Positions 44,862-52,931 of a DNA stretch of 64,000 nucleotides are shown one piece after another. The stretch lies in contig UGGN01000001.1 in the NCBI GenBank assembly GCA_900450455.1, positions 1,302,001 to 1,366,000 on the forward strand. Direction: 5' to 3'. The position numbers and the translations under genes were made by a program. The stretch comes from [Eubacterium] infirmum. Lineage in GTDB: Bacteria > Bacillota > Clostridia > Peptostreptococcales > Anaerovoracaceae. Below the pieces are notes generated by a model that searched no databases, was not told where the DNA came from, and saw only the letters and a program-made list of their open reading frames with translations. The stretch's first letter is position 1. Every line of letters starts with the position of its first letter.

Positions 44862-46609
44862 TGAAGATTATAATCGGACAGGGAAGCTGCGGAATAGCAT
44901 CCGGAGCAAAGAAAACCGAAGAAGAATTCAGAAGAGTATTAGCTGCTGAGAATCTGGATGTCAAGCTTGATTTCACAGGTTGCGTAGGAACATGCTATCT
45001 GGAGCCAATTGTTGACATTTATGATGATAACGGTGAGATGACAAGATATGTCAAGGTTCAGCCGGATAAGGTTCAGGCCATAGTTGATGGACACGTTAAG
45101 GGAGGAAAGCCGGTAGAAGAGTTCGCAATTGGAGCTGATGACAAAACATTTATAGGAAAGCAGCAGAGAGTAGTTCTAAATAAATGCGGAATTATTAACC
45201 CTGAAGATATAAATGACTATATTTCAGTTGGCGGATATGATGCAACCAAAAAGGTTGTTACATCTATGACAGCTGATGAAGTAATCGATATTATTAAGGT
45301 TTCAGGACTAAGAGGCCGTGGTGGTGCAGGTTTTCCAACATGGTTCAAATGGAATGCAGCTAAAAACAACGCTGCAGATGAGAAGTACATAGTATGTAAC
45401 GCCGACGAGGGAGATCCCGGTGCATTCATGGACAGAGCTGTTCTTGAGGGAGATCCGCACTCAGTTCTGGAGGGAATGATTATCGGAGGCTTCGCTATGG
45501 GTGCTACAGAGGGTATAATATACTGTCGTGCTGAGTATCCACTTGCAATCAAGCGACTTGAGATTGCTATGGAGCAGGCTAGAGAAAAGGGTTTCCTAGG
45601 CAAAAACATTTTCGGTTCAGGATATGACTTTGATATCAGAATCAAAGCTGGTGCCGGAGCATTTGTTTGTGGTGAGGAAACTGCACTTATTGCTTCACTC
45701 GAAGGTGAAAGAGGAATGCCTAGGCTAAAGCCACCTTTCCCGGCACAGAAGGGATATTGGCAGAAGCCAACAAATATCAACAACGTAGAGACATATGCCA
45801 ACGTTGCTTGGATAATTGTAAACGGTGGTGAAGCATTCGCTGCAATGGGTAGCGAGAAGTCAAACGGTACTAAAGTATTCGCGCTTGCCGGTAAGATCAA
45901 AAAAGCAGGTCTTGCAGAAGTACCAATGGGACTTACAATCAGAGAGATTATCAACGATATAGGTGGCGGAATTAAGAACGATAGAGAGTTCAAAGCTGTT
46001 CAGCTTGGTGGACCGTCAGGCGGATGTGTGCCGGAGTCACTTGCAGATACACCTGTAACATATGAGGATATCGTTAAGACGGGTGCTATCGTTGGATCAG
46101 GCGGTATGATCGTAATGGACGAGGATACTTGCATGGTAGACATGGCTAGATACTTCCTGGACTTTACTCGTAAAGAATCGTGTGGTAAGTGTAACTACTG
46201 TCGTCTAGGCACTAAGAGAATGCTCGAAATTCTTGAGAGAATTACGGAAGGCAAGGGAAAAGATGGAGATATAGAACTTCTTGAGGAACTTGCTGATAAG
46301 ATTAAGAACGGTTCGCTTTGCGGACTTGGTCAGACAGCACCAAACCCTGTTCTTACAACACTAAAGTACTTCAGAAACGAGTACGAGGATCATATTTACA
46401 ACCACAAGTGTACAGCAAAATCATGTAAGGCTTTGATTAAGTTCAACATTACGGATAGATGTGTAGGATGTACAGCATGTGCAAGAAATTGTCCTGTAAG
46501 CGCAATTACCGGTGAAGTAAAGAAACAGCATACGATAGATCAGACAATATGCATTAAGTGCGGCAAGTGTGAAGAATCATGTCGCTTCGGTGCAATAGAT
46601 AGACTGTAG
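44861..46609 (+). CDS. NuoF/HydB-like NADH-binding FMN subunit
   Basis: 582 residues. An N-terminal [2Fe-2S] thioredoxin-like part (about 1-85, with CVGTCYLEPIV) is followed by the NADH/FMN domain with RGRGGAGFPTWFKW (about 150) and CNADEGDPGAFMDR. The SLBB region comes next, then the [4Fe-4S] site ESCGKCNYCRLGTKRML (about 445). Two ferredoxin clusters, CVGCTACARNCP and CIKCGKCEESC, end the protein. This is the layout of HydB in bifurcating hydrogenases and of StnB-type proteins. No H-cluster hydrogenase gene is in the operon. Confidence 0.9.
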   Translation: MKIIIGQGSCGIASGAKKTEEEFRRVLAAENLDVKLDFTGCVGTCYLEPIVDIYDDNGEMTRYVKVQPDKVQAIVDGHVKGGKPVEEFAIGADDKTFIGKQQRVVLNKCGIINPEDINDYISVGGYDATKKVVTSMTADEVIDIIKVSGLRGRGGAGFPTWFKWNAAKNNAADEKYIVCNADEGDPGAFMDRAVLEGDPHSVLEGMIIGGFAMGATEGIIYCRAEYPLAIKRLEIAMEQAREKGFLGKNIFGSGYDFDIRIKAGAGAFVCGEETALIASLEGERGMPRLKPPFPAQKGYWQKPTNINNVETYANVAWIIVNGGEAFAAMGSEKSNGTKVFALAGKIKKAGLAEVPMGLTIREIINDIGGGIKNDREFKAVQLGGPSGGCVPESLADTPVTYEDIVKTGAIVGSGGMIVMDEDTCMVDMARYFLDFTRKESCGKCNYCRLGTKRMLEILERITEGKGKDGDIELLEELADKIKNGSLCGLGQTAPNPVLTTLKYFRNEYEDHIYNHKCTAKSCKALIKFNITDRCVGCTACARNCPVSAITGEVKKQHTIDQTICIKCGKCEESCRFGAIDRL

Positions 46610-46625
46610 GAAGGGGGTTATTTCG

Positions 46626-49600
46626 ATGAATAAATTCAGAATGAATATAGATGGCAAAGAAGTTCAGGCCGTTAACGGACAGACAATTTTAGAAGTTGCT
46701 CGTGAAAACGACATTTTCATCCCAACACTTTGCTATGACGAAAGAACTGAGATTTACGGTTCATGTGGACTATGTATGGTTGAGATTGAAGGAAGTCCTA
46801 AGCTTGCAAAGGCTTGTGCTACTGTAGCTGCTCCAAACATGGTTATTTCAACAAACTCGGAGAGAGTTAACGAAATCAGAAAGACAAACCTGGAGCTTTT
46901 GATCAGTAATCACTATGGTGATTGTATAGGACCATGTATGAAGGCATGTCCAGGACACACTGACTGTCAGGGCTACGTAGGTCTTGTAGCTAACGGCGAG
47001 TTTGCAAAGGCGAATGAGCTAATCAAAGATAAGATTCCACTACCTGCATCTATTGGTCGTGTATGTCCACATCCATGTGAGGACGCATGTAGAAGAGGAC
47101 TTGTTGATGAGCCGATTAGCATAGCTATGATTAAGCGTTTTGCAGGGGATATGGATATCGCTGCAGATGAGAGATTTATTCCTGATATGGATGAGGATAC
47201 AGGCAAGTCAGTTGCCATCATCGGTGGTGGACCTATGGGACTGTCAGCAGCTTACTTCCTAAGACAGAGAGGTCACGATGTAACAATATTTGATTCAATG
47301 CCTAAGCTTGGCGGTATGCTTAGATACGGTATTCCTGAGTACAGACTTCCAAAGGAAGTTCTCGATGCGGAAATCGCTATCATGGAAGCTATGGGAATTC
47401 AGATTGTTCCAAACACAAAGATTGGAGTTGATATTCCTCTAGATACTATCAGAAATGATTTTGATGCAGTAGTTCTAGGAATAGGTGCATGGCTATCAAC
47501 AGGAGTAGGATGCCCGGGTGAGGATGCTGAAGGTGTTATCGGAGGTATCGACTTCCTACGTAGAGTTGTAAGAAATGAGCATATCAATCTAGGAAAGAAT
47601 GTTGCTATCGTAGGTGGTGGTAACACAGCAATGGACGCATGTCGTACAGCTGTTAGACTTGGTGCTGAGAACGTATATAACATCTATCGTAGAACAAAGA
47701 ATGAGATGCCTGCTGATATGCTTGAAATCGAAGAGGGTGAAGAGGAAGGAGTAATCTTCAAGAATCTAACAAACCCAATCGAGATTATCAAGGATAAGAA
47801 CGGTCATGTTAAACAGATTGTTCTTCAGGTTATGGAGCTTGGTGAGGCAGATGCTTCAGGAAGACGTAAACCTATACCTGTAGAAGGTAAGACAGAAACT
47901 ATTGATGTGGATACAGTGCTTCTAGCTATCGGTCAGAAGGTTGATGCATCAATGTTCGAAATCGACAAGACAAAGAAGGGTGGAATTTCATACGACCCTA
48001 AGACAATGATGACAAGTATCCCGGGCGTATTCGCCGGTGGTGACTGCGGTAACGATAAGATCTCTATCGCTATCGAATCAATCGCAGATGCAAAGAAGAT
48101 TGCCGAGTCTGTAGACGCTTACCTAAATGGTGAGATTTACGAGTATGAGCCAAGGTTCCATGTAGAAAAGGACGATATTACAGAAAAGACATTTGAGGAT
48201 AGAGAAAGACTTTGTAGAGAAAAGGCTGATCAGTTAAATGCTCTGGAAAGAAAGGATAACTTCACAGAGATTATCTATGGAGGTTTAACAGTTGAGCAGG
48301 CAATGAAGGAAGCTTCACGTTGTCTGGAGTGCGGATGTCACGATTACTTCGAATGTAAGCTTGTCGACTATGCAAACGAGTATGATGTTGAGCCGGAGAG
48401 ATTTGCCGGTGAGATGACAAAGATTGACTTCAACGACGATCATCCGTTCATAATAAGGGATCCTAACAAGTGTATCCTTTGTGGACTCTGCGTAAGAGTC
48501 TGCGACGAAGTTATGGGAATCGGTGCTCTTGGCCTTGTGAACAGAGGATTTGACACAGTTGTCAAGCCATCACTGGAGATGCCGCTTATGACAACTGCAT
48601 GCGATAGCTGTGGACAATGCGTATCTGTATGTCCGGTCGGTGCTATTCAGGAGAGACAGACAGTGGTTAAGGAGATTCCATTAGATACTGAAATTACAAC
48701 AACAACATGTGCAAATTGTGCAGTTGGATGTACTATGGACCTAGAAAACTACGGAGATATGCTGATTAAAGCAAATCCTGATAAGGAAGGCTACGTAAAT
48801 AAGGGACTATGCTGCGCTAAGGGTAAATGGGGATTTGATGCTTCAGTGCTCGAAGGCAAGATTGTAGATCCAATGATTAAGCGCCTAAACGGCGAGATGG
48901 AAGAAGCAGATTACCATGAAGCTTTGATTCTGGCTGCTAAGAACCTAGAATCAGTTAAGGCGAGACATGGTGCAGGCTCAATCGCAGTTGCTATCTCAGA
49001 TAGATATACTAACGAGGAAGCTTACACAATGAAGAAGTTTGCAGAAGTTCTTGGAGCAAAGGTATTCAGCTTTAATAACAGACACAATGCACTTCTAGAT
49101 GTACTTGGACTTGATGCTTCACCTAACACAATTGATGAGCTTCTTTCAACAGAAGTAATCCTAGTCCCTGCTTTCATAAAGAGCAAGGCAGCTGTAATCT
49201 GGAACAAGATTAAGCAGGCTGCCGCAGCTGGAGCAAAGGTAGTTGTTATCAACACACCTGAAGCAAGCACAGAGATTCCAGGAGCATACAAGACTGTTGA
49301 GACAGAAGACAGCACAGCATTCCTAAAGGCTCTTGCAAATGCAGTAATTGCAAACAAGGGTGAGTGCGCAGCAGAAGGTTTTGATGAATTCAAGGCATCT
49401 GTAGCTGGAGCAAAGGTGAGCGATGAAGTTAAGGAAATCGCTGATCTGTACACAAATGCTAAGAAGGCTATGATCGTATTTGAGCAGAATGTAATCAGTA
49501 TTGCAGCAGCAGAGATTCTAGCTGGCATTGCAGTAGTTTCAGGACATATCGGAAGTCCAAGAGACGGTATCCTAGAAGTTAAGGCTAAGAACAACTCACA

Positions 49601-50138
49601 GGGACTTGTAGATATGGGAATCCGTGCAGGATCTGAGGCTATGGAAGGTGTTAAGGGACTTATCATCTTCGGTGAGGATCCAGCTGGCGTAGATCTAAGT
49701 GGACTAGAATTCCTAGTAGTATCAGACATCTACTTGACTGATACAGCTCTTCAGGCTAATGTATTCCTACCAGGAACAGGCTCAGCAAGTGCAAATGGTA
49801 CATTTACAAATACAGAGAGAAGACTTCTTCCTGTAGAGTCAGCAATCGAAGAGGATGTTGACTTCAACAACTGGGAGCTTGCAACAGAGCTAGCACACGT
49901 ATTCGAGGTTGATTTCGGATTCGAAGACGAAGAAGATATCAGCAAGGCTATGGACGATGAAGTTGCTCTTTACAAGTATGCAGAAGTTGGTGAGGTATTC
50001 GGTGGCGTTCTAGAACCAATTGAGGTTAAGCTAGTAGCTGCAAAGGATGACAAGCTTGTAGATGTACTTGAGTGCACAGATGCGCTTATGAATCTGAACG
50101 TAAGCAGAATTCCAAAGCCGTTCTCAGTAGTTGAGTAA
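46626..50138 (+). CDS. Large fusion subunit: NuoG N-part, GltD/NfnB-like flavoprotein, ferredoxins, FDH-like C-part
   Basis: 1,170 residues. Order: [2Fe-2S] ferredoxin (Cys 36, 47, 50, 64); GltD-like Fe-S entry with CMKACPGHTDC and GRVCPHPCEDACRRG (about 95-165); FAD site AIIGGGPMGLSAAYF (about 197); NADPH site VAIVGGGNTAMDACR (about 325); AIGQK and FAGGDC near 440-475. Two [4Fe-4S] clusters follow (CILCGLC and CDSCGQC, about 615-680). The remaining 480 residues start with CANCAVGC (about 696) and resemble a molybdopterin oxidoreductase fold. They are short and show no Cys/Sec catalytic site, so probably structural, as in NuoG. With the two small subunits it resembles Sporomusa-type Nfn (StnABC) transhydrogenases. 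An electron-bifurcating NADPH/NADH/ferredoxin role is inferred. Confidence 0.78.
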   Translation: MNKFRMNIDGKEVQAVNGQTILEVARENDIFIPTLCYDERTEIYGSCGLCMVEIEGSPKLAKACATVAAPNMVISTNSERVNEIRKTNLELLISNHYGDCIGPCMKACPGHTDCQGYVGLVANGEFAKANELIKDKIPLPASIGRVCPHPCEDACRRGLVDEPISIAMIKRFAGDMDIAADERFIPDMDEDTGKSVAIIGGGPMGLSAAYFLRQRGHDVTIFDSMPKLGGMLRYGIPEYRLPKEVLDAEIAIMEAMGIQIVPNTKIGVDIPLDTIRNDFDAVVLGIGAWLSTGVGCPGEDAEGVIGGIDFLRRVVRNEHINLGKNVAIVGGGNTAMDACRTAVRLGAENVYNIYRRTKNEMPADMLEIEEGEEEGVIFKNLTNPIEIIKDKNGHVKQIVLQVMELGEADASGRRKPIPVEGKTETIDVDTVLLAIGQKVDASMFEIDKTKKGGISYDPKTMMTSIPGVFAGGDCGNDKISIAIESIADAKKIAESVDAYLNGEIYEYEPRFHVEKDDITEKTFEDRERLCREKADQLNALERKDNFTEIIYGGLTVEQAMKEASRCLECGCHDYFECKLVDYANEYDVEPERFAGEMTKIDFNDDHPFIIRDPNKCILCGLCVRVCDEVMGIGALGLVNRGFDTVVKPSLEMPLMTTACDSCGQCVSVCPVGAIQERQTVVKEIPLDTEITTTTCANCAVGCTMDLENYGDMLIKANPDKEGYVNKGLCCAKGKWGFDASVLEGKIVDPMIKRLNGEMEEADYHEALILAAKNLESVKARHGAGSIAVAISDRYTNEEAYTMKKFAEVLGAKVFSFNNRHNALLDVLGLDASPNTIDELLSTEVILVPAFIKSKAAVIWNKIKQAAAAGAKVVVINTPEASTEIPGAYKTVETEDSTAFLKALANAVIANKGECAAEGFDEFKASVAGAKVSDEVKEIADLYTNAKKAMIVFEQNVISIAAAEILAGIAVVSGHIGSPRDGILEVKAKNNSQGLVDMGIRAGSEAMEGVKGLIIFGEDPAGVDLSGLEFLVVSDIYLTDTALQANVFLPGTGSASANGTFTNTERRLLPVESAIEEDVDFNNWELATELAHVFEVDFGFEDEEDISKAMDDEVALYKYAEVGEVFGGVLEPIEVKLVAAKDDKLVDVLECTDALMNLNVSRIPKPFSVVE

Positions 50139-50184
50139 TAGCTATAGGAGAATCTAATACTTAAATAACAAATCCCGCATTCAG

Positions 50185-50234
50185 GGCTATAGGACAAAAA
50201 GTGTTGATGAAAATCGCCATATACATTGAACTTT
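50185..50234 (+). repeat. Dispersed repeat, copy B
   Basis: About 50 bp matching 5003-5052 with about five differences. Its 3' half forms the left arm of the terminator hairpin at 50211-50252. Confidence 0.65.
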
Positions 50235-50262
50235 CAATGTGTATGGCGATTTAATCTTTTTT
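50211..50262 (+). terminator. Long hairpin terminator after the fusion subunit
   Basis: 19-bp stem from 50211-50229 and 50234-50252 with one G-T pair and a 4-nt loop, followed by AATC and six T residues. The arms overlap repeat copy B. Confidence 0.75.
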
Positions 50263-50275
50263 GAAAGAAGATTAA

Positions 50276-50304
50276 GGGTGGACAAAAAGTGTGTGTGAAA
50301 TCTC
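50276..50304 (+). repeat. Possible IS left end (GGACAAAAAGTGT)
   Basis: GGGTGGACAAAAAGTGTGTGTG shares GGACAAAAAGTGT with 5010-5022 and 50192-50204. It lies 75 nt before the transposase start, as expected for an IS terminus. No matching right end is seen after 51205. Confidence 0.45.
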
Positions 50305-50378
50305 TTTAAAATATTGGAATTTCAATGCTAAAACGTGGTATATCTTCCTTAGAATCAGTGTTCTTGGAGGAATATATT

Positions 50379-51205
50379 ATGAAGCAGGTTAATTGTCCCA
50401 TTTGTAATTGCAAATGTATAAAGCACGGTAAGATAAAATCTGGCACTCAAAGGTGGTTTTGTAAATCTTGTAAGTTAGCGTTTACGCCAAAGATAGACAA
50501 TGATACTAAACAGCTTCAGTAGTTCTTAAATTGGCTATTCAGTAAAGAAGTGCAAAGTAATATGTCAGGAGGCGGAAGAACTTTTAGAAGAAAGACCTCC
50601 AGGTTTTGGGATATATGGGTTATGTCACCAAAGATAGAAGAATCAAAAGATGTACTGTATTTAGATGGCATATATCTATCACGTAAATCGTGTATTTTGA
50701 TATGCTGTGACAAAGATTATGTGTTAGGGTGGTATCTATGCAGGTATGAGCATTCAGGAGCCTGGGAGGCTCTAATGAGCGTATAGCAGAACCTAAAGTG
50801 GTTGTATCAGATGGTGGAACGGGGTTTAGAAAAGCCCTTAAGAGAAAGTGGCCTAAGGCAAAGCATCAAAGATGTGTATTTCACGTGTTTTCACAGGTTA
50901 AAAGATATACGACGAGTAGACCAAATACTTTAGCAGGTCTAGAGCTTTATGCATTAGCTAGGGATCTGTTTGAGGTAAAAAGTATTGAAGATTCAAAGAT
51001 ATGGGTTGATCGTTTTACAGCTTGGATTGTGAAGCATAAGCGTTTTTTAAGCGAAGTAACATATGATGAAAATGGCAAATCAAGACCTAAACATGATAGA
51101 CTGATAAAGGCTGAAAAATCAATTCTAAGACTGCTTAATGATAATACTCTATTCACATATCTTGATATTGATTTTGTAATGAGATCATTATCAGTATTAA
51201 ACTAA
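50379..51205 (+). pseudogene. Broken IS1249-type (IS256 family) transposase
   Basis: Starts with a zinc-ribbon typical of the group (CPICNCKCIKHGK, FCKSC, IDNDTK). An in-frame stop at 50520-50522 interrupts it; the frame then continues with MSGGGRTFRRKTSRFW and VLYLDGIYLSRKS, where the first catalytic Asp lies. A frameshift near 50781 follows, and the third part has VVSDGGTGFRKALKRKWP (second Asp) and QRCVFHVFSQVKR. It stops after TLFTYLDI, so the last 80-100 residues with the catalytic Glu are lost. Three lesions mean it is inactive. The start follows GGAGG. Confidence 0.87.
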
Positions 51206-51231
51206 AAATAATATGCAGAATGGTTTGCGAA

Positions 51232-51240
51232 TGATATAAT
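51232..51240 (+). promoter_or_regulatory. Extended -10 upstream of aspD
   Basis: TGATATAAT, an extended -10, 80 nt before the decarboxylase start. No clear -35. Confidence 0.4.
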
Positions 51241-51319
51241 TTAAATATAAAAGATGTTGATGGTTTTTTGTATTGTGGTTAGAAAAACTTATGCAGTTAG
51301 AAGGAAAGGAGAATTAAAT

Positions 51320-52915
51320 ATGATTACAAAGAGCTTCGAAAGAAAATTAGAAAAACTTGGTGCATTTGAAATTAGCTTTGATATGTTGAGATTATCAGAA
51401 AAGAATGAGAAACATTTGAAATTTTTGAATGCAGGAAGAGGAAATCCTAATTGGATTAATACCTTGGGAAGATTAGCTTTTGCAAGACTGATGGAATTTG
51501 GCGTGTCAGAATGCAAAAGAACTCTAGATAAAGGAGATTTAGCTGGATATGTTGACTCCAATGGAATTGAGGAGAGGTACAATGCTTTTTTAAATCGTGA
51601 CGATGAGGTGGATGTATTTCTTAAAAAGATCGTGGAGTATAGCGTAGACCATCTAGATTTAGATAAGAAAAGCCTTATTTTGGAGCTTACAAATGGCATT
51701 ATAGGAAATAATTATCCGGTTCCTAGCCGTTGTTTGGAGAATACGGAGCACATCATCAATGCATTTCTTCAAAGTATTCTATATGGGAAGGCTAATTTAA
51801 GAAAAAATACTAAGGTATTTCCAGTAGAAGGCGGTACGGCTGCAATTGTTTATATATTTGATTCCTTAAAGCATAATGGACTACTTAATGATGGAGACCA
51901 CATTGCAATCAACACACCGGTATTTACTCCTTATATTCAGATTCCGAGACTATCAAATTTTGATTTAGCAGAGATCGATCTTCAAGCAAGGGAAGAAAAT
52001 CAGTGGCATATTCCAGATTCTGAATTTGAAAAGCTTTTGGACCCTTCTGTCAAGGCATTTTTCTTAGTGAATCCATCAAATCCGGGTTCTCGTAGTCTTA
52101 CAGATGAGACTTTGGAACAGTTAAGAAAGGTAGTTGTAAAGCGTCCGGATCTTATTATTATAACAGATGATGTATATGGTACTTTTGTAAATGGATTCCG
52201 CACTGTTTATTCCGTTTGCCCAAGAAACACTATTTTGGTTTATTCGTATTCAAAGCTTTATGGTGTTGCAGGATGGAGACTCGGAGTTATAGCAATTAAT
52301 GAAGATAATGTTTTTGATGAACTGATTAAGAAGCTTCCTGAGAAGAAGAAAAAAGAACTAGAAAGCGATTATTCTATCGTTACATTTAATCCTTCGGAAA
52401 TGGGCTTTGTTGAAAGGATATGTGCAGACAGCAGATCTATTGGATTGTATCATACAAGCGGGCTATCTACACCGCAGCAGATTATGATGGTTCTTTTCTC
52501 TATGACTCATTTGGTTCTTGAAAATGAAAAGGATCAATACATTGAAGCTTGTAAAGAAATTACAGCGATTCGTTACCACAATTTAATGTCTACATTAGGC
52601 TTACCTGAGGATAACAGTGATTCCAATGCTAAATATTATACACTAATTGACATATATCAACTTGCAGAGACAAATTATGATAAGAACTTCGCAACATGGC
52701 TTAGAAATGAATTTGAGGAAATAGATTTTCTTTTACATCTAGCAAAGGAAGATGGTGTTGTGTTGATGGAAGGAGTTGGTTTTGGAGCAACTCCTGGTAC
52801 AGTTAGAATTTCAGAAGCAAACCTAGAGGACAATGATTATAAGGAAATAGCAAACCGTATTATATCTCTTTTGAAAGAATATTACGAAAAGTATACAAAA
52901 GAAAAAAAGCTATAG
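51320..52915 (+). CDS. aspD: Aspartate 4-decarboxylase (aspartate transaminase-like)
   Basis: 531 residues, the typical length of bifunctional aspartate aminotransferase / aspartate 4-decarboxylase. It converts L-aspartate to L-alanine and CO2 with PLP. LNAGRGNPNWI (about 34) and EGGTAAIVYIFDSL (about 172) fit AspD; TDDVYGTF precedes the PLP lysine K312 in YSYSKLYGVAGWRLG. The ATG at 51320, 8 nt after AAAGGAG, is chosen over an upstream in-frame start. It is followed by the antiporter aspT. Consumption of an intracellular proton per turnover drives energy conservation in the known system. Confidence 0.9.
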   Translation: MITKSFERKLEKLGAFEISFDMLRLSEKNEKHLKFLNAGRGNPNWINTLGRLAFARLMEFGVSECKRTLDKGDLAGYVDSNGIEERYNAFLNRDDEVDVFLKKIVEYSVDHLDLDKKSLILELTNGIIGNNYPVPSRCLENTEHIINAFLQSILYGKANLRKNTKVFPVEGGTAAIVYIFDSLKHNGLLNDGDHIAINTPVFTPYIQIPRLSNFDLAEIDLQAREENQWHIPDSEFEKLLDPSVKAFFLVNPSNPGSRSLTDETLEQLRKVVVKRPDLIIITDDVYGTFVNGFRTVYSVCPRNTILVYSYSKLYGVAGWRLGVIAINEDNVFDELIKKLPEKKKKELESDYSIVTFNPSEMGFVERICADSRSIGLYHTSGLSTPQQIMMVLFSMTHLVLENEKDQYIEACKEITAIRYHNLMSTLGLPEDNSDSNAKYYTLIDIYQLAETNYDKNFATWLRNEFEEIDFLLHLAKEDGVVLMEGVGFGATPGTVRISEANLEDNDYKEIANRIISLLKEYYEKYTKEKKL

Positions 52916-52931
52916 TATGGAGGAATTTAAA

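Noticed and set aside
45217..45993. 258-codon minus-strand frame
   Set aside because: Antisense to the NuoF-like gene, which has all its motifs. Long shadows are expected opposite such codon use.
49022..49729. 235-codon minus-strand frame
   Set aside because: Antisense to the fusion subunit; Ser/Ala/Thr-rich shadow without a ribosome site.
46626..50138. Active NAD-dependent formate dehydrogenase
   Set aside because: The FDH-like part is short and lacks a catalytic Cys/Sec, and the GltD-like insertion points to a transhydrogenase-type complex.
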